Shown here piece after piece: positions 1-6,774 of a stretch of 23,678 nucleotides of DNA. Every line of letters starts with the position of its first letter. Position 1 is the first letter of the stretch. The position numbers and the translations under genes are program-made. The notes under the pieces are model-generated. The model was not told the DNA's origin, did no database searches, and was given only the letters and a program-made list of their open reading frames with translations. Source of the DNA: Pirellulales bacterium (GTDB lineage: Bacteria; Planctomycetota; Planctomycetia; Pirellulales; Thermoguttaceae); contig JAUWHT010000100.1 of assembly GCA_030605745.1 (NCBI GenBank), positions 1-23,678 of the forward strand. The letters are read 5' to 3'.

Positions 1-2
1 GG

Positions 3-164
3 AGGTTTCGCCTTTCGTCGTCGGCTTTCGTAGGATGCTCGGTTACGTTTCTGGTGGTATTGATTGATGTTCGCAAGTAGTTTCACAAATACCGGATCGC
101 ATTCAAGCGACCGTTGCAATATGGGACCGATCGCTCGAACCACTTGCTCGAACGTGATCTCCGG
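3..164 (-). pseudogene. Displaced C-terminal part of the IS701 transposase, running off the window edge
   Basis: Reading the minus strand in the frame that starts CCG at 164 gives 'PEITFEQVVRAIGPILQ', then 'LLANINQYHQKRNRAS' and a basic tail 'YESRRRKAKP' that is still open at the window edge. The 'YHQKRNRAS' block resembles the normal end of IS701-type transposases, so this is the missing C-terminus of the gene at 103-1350. Removing one A from the nine-A tract would join the two parts without a stop. It is therefore either a one-base lesion, an assembly error, or a site of transcriptional slippage. Confidence 0.75.
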
Positions 165-1350
165 TTTTTTTTTCCCGAAGCTCCGTCGTTTCGGACGCCA
201 GAATATACATGCCTATCCGCGAACAAAGCCAGTGACGAATCAGGCTTTGATAGGTTCGCACCTCGAACGCGCCAAAACCGCAAGCCTGCTTGGCTCGTTC
301 AAACCACATTTCCACGTGCCATCGTGCAAATGCGACTCGCAGCATCTCCTCCAAAGTCGTGTTTTCCAATGCGTTGCTGACAAAGTATTTGATTTCGCCG
401 GTCTCGGCGTTGCGAGCAAGGATCAGCCAGTACGACCGATCCGTGGGACGCGACCGACCGTCGGCATCCTGCGCCACCAGATAAACCCGCGCCGCTTTGA
501 CTTCCCATACACACGCGCCGCGGGTGGTGTCCTTGATGTGAACGCGCCGCCAGGACTGCCTGCAAAACACCCCGCTGAAGCGACAGAGATTGTCGACCCG
601 CTTCGAGGCATGCGCGGCTTGCGAACTGCGGCAGGCCGGCTTGGTCGCCCAGCAGTGGACGTTGGCGCGAACCTCGCCGATCACCCGCTGCCCGCTACGG
701 TCCATGCGGTAAATAAACTCGGGCACCGACGTGTATTCTTCATCGCAGGTGATCCAAGCGAAGCGAACGCCGTCGGCAAGGCAGGCATCGACTTGGTCGG
801 CCGCGATCTGCCACTTCGTACGAAACACGGCGTTTGCCGGGATATGAGCTTCTTTGCGTCGGGCGGGGTCGTTGATCCAACATTCCGGCAAATATATGTC
901 CGAGGCGATACACGCGCTGAAGGGGTTTTTGGGGTCGTTATTGGTGTAAATCAAGTGTTGCCCCACCACGCAGTTGTCGATTTTTCCGGACTCGCCGCAC
1001 CACTGCCGCTGAACGCCCGGCGTTTTATCGCCCTGCTTGGCGTGTGCCGAGGCGTCGATCACGCCGATGGCGTTTTCACAACCGTGCTCGTCCATGATCA
1101 ACCGGCGCATTCGCGATTCGATCCGTCCGTGGTCCCAAACGAACTGCGACAAAAACAGTTGCAGTGTTCGCACAGCGGCGCCTATCCACAGGGCAATCGG
1201 TTCGATGCTTTTCCGCTCGAAATGGGCCATAAGTCCCAGCGAGTAATTCACAAAATAGTCAAAAACAGGGGCCTTTGCGAAACAATCCGCAAAGTGTTTC
1301 AATTTCCTTCGTACGTTGGGCTCCAACGCCCGGATTTCGTCCGTCGTCAT
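103..1350 (-). CDS. IS701-family DDE transposase, main reading frame (frameshifted near C-terminus)
   Basis: This is a cut-and-paste transposase with an IS4/IS701-type DDE fold. Visible catalytic blocks are an Asp in 'GVIDASAHAKQGDKT' (about D99), an Asp in 'WITCDEEY' (about D203) and a Glu in 'RWHVEMWFERAK' (about E347), followed by the conserved 'GFGAFEVR'. The ATG at 1350 is preceded on the minus strand by GGAGGTG, an excellent ribosome binding site. The 415-residue frame ends in a sequence with no family resemblance after 'TELREKK', because the true C-terminus continues in another frame (3-164). The break falls on a run of nine A. It points away from the operon and is the only minus-strand gene in the window. 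Family assignment is from motif memory; terminal inverted repeats were not found. Confidence 0.85.
   Translation of the reverse strand: MTTDEIRALEPNVRRKLKHFADCFAKAPVFDYFVNYSLGLMAHFERKSIEPIALWIGAAVRTLQLFLSQFVWDHGRIESRMRRLIMDEHGCENAIGVIDASAHAKQGDKTPGVQRQWCGESGKIDNCVVGQHLIYTNNDPKNPFSACIASDIYLPECWINDPARRKEAHIPANAVFRTKWQIAADQVDACLADGVRFAWITCDEEYTSVPEFIYRMDRSGQRVIGEVRANVHCWATKPACRSSQAAHASKRVDNLCRFSGVFCRQSWRRVHIKDTTRGACVWEVKAARVYLVAQDADGRSRPTDRSYWLILARNAETGEIKYFVSNALENTTLEEMLRVAFARWHVEMWFERAKQACGFGAFEVRTYQSLIRHWLCSRIGMYILASETTELREKKTGDHVRASGSSDRSHIATVA
165..173 (-). other. A9 homopolymer at the transposase frame break
   Basis: On the plus strand positions 165-173 are nine T, so the transposase message has nine A followed by CC. 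The upstream frame reads GAA AAA AAA ACC; the correct downstream frame starts at the CCG after the A run. An A8 transcript would encode the intact protein. Runs of this length are classic sites of RNA polymerase slippage and also of sequencing error. Confidence 0.7.
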
Positions 1351-1462
1351 CTTTCACCTCCATGTGTTGTACACCGTTATCGGCGTTCGCCTGTGGAGGT
1401 CTTGAGCTAATGTGGCGCTGTCATACTAAACCCTTATCGCCTATGGCGACCGTTTTAGGAGC

Positions 1463-1522
1463 AATAGCCGGGGGACAACGTCCCGCGGGTGCATTACCGC
1501 GACGCGTTGCGTCCCGGCTATT
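1463..1522. repeat. Long imperfect palindrome, REP or MITE-like
   Basis: The ends AATAGCCGGG (1463-1472) and CCCGGCTATT (1513-1522) are perfect 10-bp inverted repeats. Inside them CAACG (1476-1480) faces CGTTG (1505-1509), and a GC-rich inner stem CGCGG (1484-1488) faces CCGCG (1497-1501), so the 60-nt element can fold into one long interrupted hairpin. It sits in the non-coding gap between the divergent transposase and the operon. It could be a dispersed palindromic repeat or a bidirectional terminator; there is no clear T-tract. Confidence 0.6.
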
Positions 1523-1545
1523 TTGGTTGGTTTTCTGTAAACTAC

Positions 1546-1581
1546 TTCAAACCGCTGACATGTTACGTCAATTCAAACCGC
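1546..1581. promoter_or_regulatory. 10-bp direct repeat just upstream of the first operon gene, possible operator
   Basis: TTCAAACCGC occurs at 1546-1555 and again at 1572-1581, 26 bp apart start to start. The second copy ends 19 nt before the ATG at 1601. This is the only sizeable non-coding region in front of the co-directional gene block, so a regulator or promoter is expected here. No convincing -35/-10 pair was seen, and the regulatory role is inference. Confidence 0.3.
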
Positions 1582-1584
1582 AGT

Positions 1585-1592
1585 GGAAAGGA
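1585..1592 (+). promoter_or_regulatory. Ribosome binding site that selects the ATG at 1601
   Basis: GGAAAGGA lies 8 nt upstream of ATG 1601. An in-frame GTG at 1583 would place this site inside the coding region and has no good site of its own, so 1601 is preferred. Confidence 0.6.
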
Positions 1593-1600
1593 AACAGAAA

Positions 1601-2755
1601 ATGCCGGAAAAAGTCAAAGCAGTGGTGATGACTGCGCCGGGAGAAATTGAAGTCCAGGAGCTTCCTTATCCGAAGTTGGAACGGGGCGCCCTGATCTTGC
1701 AGATGCAAATGTCGGGTATCTGCGGCACGGACAAACACGCCTACAAGGGTGAGAAGGTCCTTTACGGCGGAACGGAAGCCGAGCAGGAAATCGTCTACCC
1801 GACGGTCCACGGCCACGAAAACGTAGGTACCGTCGTCGAGATATGTCCCGAAGACAAGTACCTGATTGAGTACCATGGGCAGGAACTCAATGTTGGCGAT
1901 CGGGTGACTATGTGTCCGAACATCATCTGTGGACACTGTTGGTATTGCCGACACATCTTTGCCTATCCGTTCTGTGCGAAGAATACGACGATCGGCCTGT
2001 CCTTTCCCAGCAACAAGCCGCCCTATGTCGTAGGTGGTTGGGCCGAGTACATGTTTGTTCCTCCCAGATCGTGGGTATACAAGGTCCCGGAAGAGATGCC
2101 CGACGAACTAGCGTCCCTGACCGAGATATTCGTGGTTTCTGCAACCTTGGACCGGGCGAAGGAGTTCTCGCGCCTGGAAGCCCGTGGGTTCGGGTTTGCC
2201 GACACCGTGGTCGTCCAGGGGGCCGGTGCCATGGGCTGTATGCACGTTGCCAAGGCAAAAATGCTCGGGGCAGGCCAGATCATCGTTATCGATGAATCGG
2301 ACCAGAAGATGAATCTGGCTAAGGAGTTCGGGGCAGACGTGGCAATCAACGTCAAAGACGTTTCACACCAGGAAAGGGTCAAAATAATCAAGGACTTGAC
2401 CGAAGGCAGAGGCGCCGACGTGGTCGTGGAAACGGCCGGCACCGCGCGGGCCTTCGTAGAAGGGCTGGACTATACCCGAAGAGGCGGCACCTACATCGAA
2501 ACCGGCAGTTTTGTCGATACGGGCGAAGTTGCCGTCAACGTCCATCGCCATATCGCCGCAAAAAACGTACTTCTCATCGGGAACTCCAACCATCCGCACA
2601 CCGGATACTACCAGGCCATGCACATGATGATGAAGTACAGAAAGGAATATCCTTTCGAGAAACTCATCACTCATAAGTTCCACCTGGACGACGGAAAAGA
2701 AGCAATGGAGAGGTCGTTCGACCCCGAGTGCCTCAAAGTAGTGTTCGTACCGTAG
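1601..2755 (+). CDS. Zinc-dependent medium-chain alcohol/polyol dehydrogenase
   Basis: A cytosolic NAD-type medium-chain dehydrogenase of 384 residues, similar in layout to sorbitol, threonine or cyclitol dehydrogenases. The catalytic zinc ligands are visible as C41 ('GICGTDKH') and H72-E73 ('VHGHENVG'). The structural zinc site is the four-cysteine run C110, C113, C116, C125 ('CGHCWYC...C'). The Rossmann motif 'GAGAMG' is at 207-212, and D231 at the end of the second strand ('VIDES') favours NAD over NADP. It is somewhat longer than the usual 340-350 residues, with an insert around 50-65. There is no signal peptide. It is the first gene of the plus-strand block, 12 nt before the giant secreted protein. 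Its likely role is oxidation of a sugar or polyol hydroxyl; the substrate is unknown. Confidence 0.9.
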   Translation: MPEKVKAVVMTAPGEIEVQELPYPKLERGALILQMQMSGICGTDKHAYKGEKVLYGGTEAEQEIVYPTVHGHENVGTVVEICPEDKYLIEYHGQELNVGDRVTMCPNIICGHCWYCRHIFAYPFCAKNTTIGLSFPSNKPPYVVGGWAEYMFVPPRSWVYKVPEEMPDELASLTEIFVVSATLDRAKEFSRLEARGFGFADTVVVQGAGAMGCMHVAKAKMLGAGQIIVIDESDQKMNLAKEFGADVAINVKDVSHQERVKIIKDLTEGRGADVVVETAGTARAFVEGLDYTRRGGTYIETGSFVDTGEVAVNVHRHIAAKNVLLIGNSNHPHTGYYQAMHMMMKYRKEYPFEKLITHKFHLDDGKEAMERSFDPECLKVVFVP

Positions 2756-2767
2756 GAGGACGCCAAA

Positions 2768-5233
2768 ATGAGAACAATAGGTTTGAGCAAGTACATCAAG
2801 GTTGCTGCTGTCGTTTTGTTCTTCGGGACGGGACTGCGGGCTGTTCAAGCAGCCGACGTTTCACGGAAAGAAGGCCAGCCGCAAGCGGCGGAGTACAAGC
2901 TTTCCGATTTCGTCCGCAAGACACCGGACAAGACAGTGCGGTCGTGGCGCGAGTTGAAGTTCGGCACAGTCGACAGTGAAGCGGGCGGCTGCACGATGCG
3001 TCAGGTGCTCGCAGATTTTGGCGTTGCTTCTGCGAAGATCGGTGAAGCCGACCCGTCGAAGCCGCTGGCCGGGTTCGACGTCCTCGTGCTGGCCGGCGGC
3101 GTGGTCGACCGCAACGGCGACGTTGTGCGCGGCGCGGGTAAAATCCAGGAGTTCGTCAACGGTGGTGGTATCTGCTGGATTCTGTCGCAAGATCACGAAA
3201 CCTGGACCTGCCAGTGGTTGCCGGAACGTCTCAGACGCGCGAAGCTAACACACCAGTACGGACTACGATGCGTTGGCAACAAGGCGCCTCATTACCTCTG
3301 TCCCTGGCTCGTCGAACGTCACCACGCGGTGTTCAACCATCCGAACCATCTCGACGAGAGCGACTTCTCGTTCTGGGCCTTGACAGTGGATAACGTTCCC
3401 TGTTTCACGACGGCCTTCTCCGCACTCACACAGGCGCCGGGCTGGGACGTGCTGGGCCGATATGCGGATCCAAGTTGTGCCGATGGCGCGATCATTCTCC
3501 AGGCGCCCGACGGCGAAGGGCTTTACTTCTGGACGCAGATATTCTCGCCGCAGATCGTGTGGAACCAGCCCAACAAACGCCCACGCCAAACGTGGGAGAA
3601 GTTCTTGGAAAATGTCCTGACCTACTTCGTCTCGCTCCGTCGCGGCGAGCTTTGGCGGATCGAGTCTCAGCCGCGGCCCTGGTCCGTGCTTGCCGGCGAG
3701 AGTCTCGCGATCGAAAGCACGGTGGAATCGCCGCTCGCTGTGGAGCAGGCCAGTGCCGAGGTACGTGCCCCGGATGGCAAGCTCACGGAGGTAACGCTTA
3801 GCGCCGTCAGAGACGGTCTGCTCAGCGGCCAGTTCACACCACAACAGGGCGGCGAGCACTTCGTCCGGATCACAGTCTCCTTCCGCGGTGGCGCCGTGGC
3901 CCATGACCACTTCGCGCTGAAGGTCACCAAAGGCTGGACGGCGTACCGCTCGATCGCGCACATCCACATGAGAGACTGCAACGGCTACGGAACCCAGTGC
4001 GCGGGTACGCTATTCGGCGCTGCGAGGTATCTTGGCTACGATGTGATCCAACTGGCTGCGATTGTCGACGACGGGCGTTGGGACGAGATGCGGATGGCCG
4101 ACAACCCGGCGTGCCGCTTCGTCCCGGGCTGTGAGCTTCACTATCGGATATACAAGCGATCCGGCGAGCGAAGCGAATGGTTTTGCGAGGACATCCGGGC
4201 TATCGGAATCCCTGAGTTTATCCCCTATCCGCATCGCATCTACGAGGACGAGGCTCAGCAGGTCGTCGCCAAGCTGGTAGAGAAGATCCACGCACAAGGC
4301 GGGCTCGTCTGTGACGAAATGAGCTTCTGGGCCAGGCGAGGTCTGCCAATCGACATGACCGAGCCCAAAATAAAAAACGGAATCGAACAAGGTTTTAGTG
4401 TTCTCAGCCCACTCTGGGAAAAGCAACGTCGCATTTGGGGCATGGGCGCGGTTGACTGCCACGGCATCATCACGCTGTTGACCAGACGCAACTGGAACGT
4501 GGTTTGGCTCGATAAGCCACTGACCATCCCGAATTTCCTGGCCGCGATCAAGGCGGGCCGCAGCGCGGTTGTCCGCAAGATCGACCTGGTCTGGCTCGAC
4601 GTCGCCGGGCAGCCAATGGGCGGGGTGGTGTACGCCGTGGATGAAGTCCCAATCCATTTCCGCATTGACGCCGGCGAGCCGCCCAAGGATATCGGGACTG
4701 TCCGTTGGCCTGCAAAACCCAAAGGCGGAACTGTCTGGATCGAAGACATGCACTACTACAAGCCCGACGAGCAGGCCTATGTCGTGCCTCCGGAACCTGC
4801 CCGGACGATCCGTCGTGTGGAGGTCATCAAGAACACTAAGGTCGTCAAGGCCTTTGCGCCCAACACGCGAGAACTGGAAGAGACCGTCTCCGACCGCATC
4901 GATAGCGATGCCTGGTACTTTCTGCGGGCGGACTCGTCCGACGGCCACGCCTACACAAATCCGGTATTTGTGAAGCGGATCGACGGCCCACCGGGCGCGT
5001 GGCTCTGGACCCGCGGCGAAATTGCAAGAATAACCTGCGATCGCAAGGAAAAACGCTGGCGGATCGAACTGTCCACCGCCGGCGACCTCCGCTTCCGCAT
5101 CCCCGGCAGGACGGTCTCCTGTACAATTGACGGCGAGCCGTCCACCTGCCGCCTCGATCCTCACACCGGCATTGGCCAGATGAAACTGCCTACCGACGTA
5201 AAGGGAATTGACATCTCGTGGAGGAGCAAGTAG
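2768..5233 (+). CDS. Giant secreted protein, amidotransferase-like plus decayed PHP/CehA-like metallohydrolase domain (copy 1)
   Basis: An 821-residue protein with a Sec signal peptide ('VAAVVLFFGTGLRAVQA'). Residues about 50-290 look like a class I amidotransferase/ThuA-type fold ('FDVLVLAGG', 'IQEFVNGGGICWILSQ') but no catalytic triad is evident. Residues about 300-390 look like a beta-sandwich. Residues about 396-620 resemble secreted PHP/CehA-McbA metallohydrolases: H398-x-H400 ('HIHMRD'), E456 ('PGCELHYR'), D563-x-H565 ('AVDCHG') and the closing 'LAAIKAGRSAVV'. The usual Asp-His after the second strand is 'VDDGRW', and the His-Pro after the 'GGLV' strand is missing. The C-terminal 200 residues look beta-rich. 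GGAGGA precedes the ATG. It is paralogous to the equally long gene at 6775-9240. Function is not known; the domain calls are by eye. Confidence 0.75.
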   Translation: MRTIGLSKYIKVAAVVLFFGTGLRAVQAADVSRKEGQPQAAEYKLSDFVRKTPDKTVRSWRELKFGTVDSEAGGCTMRQVLADFGVASAKIGEADPSKPLAGFDVLVLAGGVVDRNGDVVRGAGKIQEFVNGGGICWILSQDHETWTCQWLPERLRRAKLTHQYGLRCVGNKAPHYLCPWLVERHHAVFNHPNHLDESDFSFWALTVDNVPCFTTAFSALTQAPGWDVLGRYADPSCADGAIILQAPDGEGLYFWTQIFSPQIVWNQPNKRPRQTWEKFLENVLTYFVSLRRGELWRIESQPRPWSVLAGESLAIESTVESPLAVEQASAEVRAPDGKLTEVTLSAVRDGLLSGQFTPQQGGEHFVRITVSFRGGAVAHDHFALKVTKGWTAYRSIAHIHMRDCNGYGTQCAGTLFGAARYLGYDVIQLAAIVDDGRWDEMRMADNPACRFVPGCELHYRIYKRSGERSEWFCEDIRAIGIPEFIPYPHRIYEDEAQQVVAKLVEKIHAQGGLVCDEMSFWARRGLPIDMTEPKIKNGIEQGFSVLSPLWEKQRRIWGMGAVDCHGIITLLTRRNWNVVWLDKPLTIPNFLAAIKAGRSAVVRKIDLVWLDVAGQPMGGVVYAVDEVPIHFRIDAGEPPKDIGTVRWPAKPKGGTVWIEDMHYYKPDEQAYVVPPEPARTIRRVEVIKNTKVVKAFAPNTRELEETVSDRIDSDAWYFLRADSSDGHAYTNPVFVKRIDGPPGAWLWTRGEIARITCDRKEKRWRIELSTAGDLRFRIPGRTVSCTIDGEPSTCRLDPHTGIGQMKLPTDVKGIDISWRSK

Positions 5234-5261
5234 GATAACCCCACGGCTGATCTGCAATTAG

Positions 5262-5299
5262 CTGGGGGAACCTGGGGGAACACTGGGTTCCCCGATCAG
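5262..5299 (+). terminator. Stem-loop with tandem 10-mer after giant protein copy 1
   Basis: CTGGGGGAAC occurs twice in tandem at 5262-5281. GGGGAAC (5275-5281) pairs with GTTCCCC (5287-5293) across a five-base loop ACTGG, and outer arms CTGATC (5247-5252) and GATCAG (5294-5299) can extend the structure. There is no T-tract, so it may be an mRNA-processing or stabilising hairpin rather than a strict terminator. Confidence 0.45.
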
Positions 5300-5334
5300 A
5301 TTACAGCAATATCCACCCCAACGGAGGACTTCCA

Positions 5335-6695
5335 GTGAACAGAAGTTTTAGAAACCATCCGACTGATTTCCACTGCACTTCGCGTCGAAGCTTCCTTCGA
5401 CAATCGTCAGCGGTGGCGGCCAGCACCGCACTGAGCGGTGCCATCGCCCGCAGCGTCCACGCGGCGGGTGATGAAACGATTAAGGTGGCCCTGGTCGGCT
5501 GCGGCGGGCGCGGCACGGGAGCCGCTTGTCAGGCGTTGAAGACGAAAGGTCCCGTCAAGCTATGGGCCATGGCCGATGTGTTCGAGGACCGGCTGAAGAC
5601 CAGTCTGGCCGGGCTTATCAAGGGCCAGGAGGCCGCGTACGATCGGTTGGCACACCAGGGATTCCGCGAAAAGGTCGACGTGCCGCCCGAGCGTCGATTC
5701 ATCGGTTTCGATGCGTACAAGAAGGCCATCGACAGCGGCGTCGATATGGTGATCCTCGCCACCTACCCCCACTTTCGGCCCATGCAGTATGAATACGCGG
5801 TCAGACAGGGCAAACACGTGTTCATGGAAAAGCCGGTGGCCAGCGACGCCCCGGGTATCTGCCGATTGCTGGCTGCCAATGAAGAGGCCAGAAGGAAGAG
5901 CCTGAAGGTCGCCGTCGGCCTGAATTGTCGCCACAACCTCCGCTATCAGGAGACCATCAAACGCCTTCAGGACAGTGCTGTTGGTGAGATCGTCTTCATA
6001 CGCTGCTATTGGAACGCTGGTGGGTCGGGGGGCTGTGGCCCCCATCCCTCTAACATGACAGAGATGGAGTACCAGTTGCGCAACTGGATTTACTTCACTT
6101 GGCTCAGCGGCGATTCCATCGTCGAGTCGCACGTCCACCTGCTCGACGTATGCAACTGGGTGAAGGGCGAGCACACCCCGTCACTGCCCAGGGTCAGGGG
6201 GGCCGACAAGTCCACACTGGCCTTGAGTGGGGCACCCTCTTTGACCACCACTTCGTCGAATTCACCTACGAGGATGGCACAAAGATGTTCAGCCAGTCCC
6301 GGCAGTTTCCCGGCTGCTGGAACAGCAGGTCCGAGCACGTCCACGGCACGAAGGGCTACGCTGAGATCAACCGTGGGCGAATCGAAGGCGCCGACAAGTG
6401 GCGTTTCCGCAACCGCATCCCCAACCCATACCAAATTGAGCACGACGTGCTGTTCGATGCCATCCGCAACAACAGGCCGCACAACGAGGCCGAGTATGCG
6501 GCCCTGAGCACCATGACCGCGATCATGGGTCGCATGGCCACCTATTCCGGCAAGATGATCAACTGGGACGACGCAATCAATTCCAGCGTGAGCCTGGCCC
6601 CGCAACGTTATGCTTGGGACGCCGAACCGCCGGTCGTTCCAGACGCTAGCAGCTGTTATCCTTGCGCCATGCCCGGTGTCACCAAGGTGTTGTGA
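5335..6695 (+). CDS. Tat-exported Gfo/Idh/MocA-family oxidoreductase, interrupted by a 2-nt frameshift
   Basis: A nucleotide-sugar or sugar dehydrogenase-type enzyme with a twin-arginine signal ('TSRRSFLRQ', R17-R18). The dinucleotide fold is 'KVALVGCGGRGTGAA' (50-64), and the family signature 'MEKPVA' has its catalytic Lys at about 166. GTG 5335 is set by GGAGG at 5323-5327. The first frame matches the family up to 'CNWVKGEH' (residue 280); it then runs as unrelated sequence to a stop at 6507. The family sequence resumes in another frame as 'HPVTAQGQGGRQV', through 'GTLFDHHFVEFTYEDGT', to the stop at 6693-6695. Dropping one CA/AC unit at 6172-6176 restores one 452-residue protein, a normal length. 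It lies between the two giant-protein copies. Either the copy is recently dead or the consensus is wrong. Confidence 0.85.
6172..6176 (+). other. Frameshift site (extra AC dinucleotide) in the Gfo/Idh/MocA gene
   Basis: The sequence GAGCACACCCCGTCACT reads GAG CAC ACC CCG in the upstream frame, but the conserved continuation is CAC CCC GTC ACT. The short CACAC run suggests duplication of a two-base unit. Coding quality is good on both sides, so the lesion is young or artefactual. Confidence 0.75.
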
Positions 6696-6758
6696 TTTCC
6701 GATTGCCCGGTTTCTTGAACCCCAGTGTGAGAACAAGAGCCAACATACGGCTGATCTC

Positions 6759-6767
6759 AGGAAGGAG
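6759..6767 (+). promoter_or_regulatory. Ribosome binding site that fixes the start of giant protein copy 2
   Basis: AGGAAGGAG ends 7 nt before ATG 6775. The reading frame is open back to 6610, but that part overlaps the end of the preceding gene and lacks a signal peptide. Starting at 6775 gives exactly the length of copy 1. Confidence 0.7.
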
Positions 6768-6774
6768 TTTCCAG

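Noticed and set aside
64..1410. Long plus-strand open frame of 448 codons opposite the transposase
   Set aside because: It mirrors the minus-strand transposase, which has clear DDE motifs and a strong ribosome binding site; the plus-strand translation matches nothing I recognise.
4010..5257. 415-codon minus-strand open frame under the first giant protein
   Set aside because: It is an antisense shadow of a high-GC gene; the plus strand has a signal peptide, ribosome binding site and a full-length paralogue.
6610..6774. Upstream extension of giant protein copy 2
   Set aside because: It overlaps the end of the Gfo/Idh/MocA gene in another frame and would bury the signal peptide; AGGAAGGAG points to 6775.
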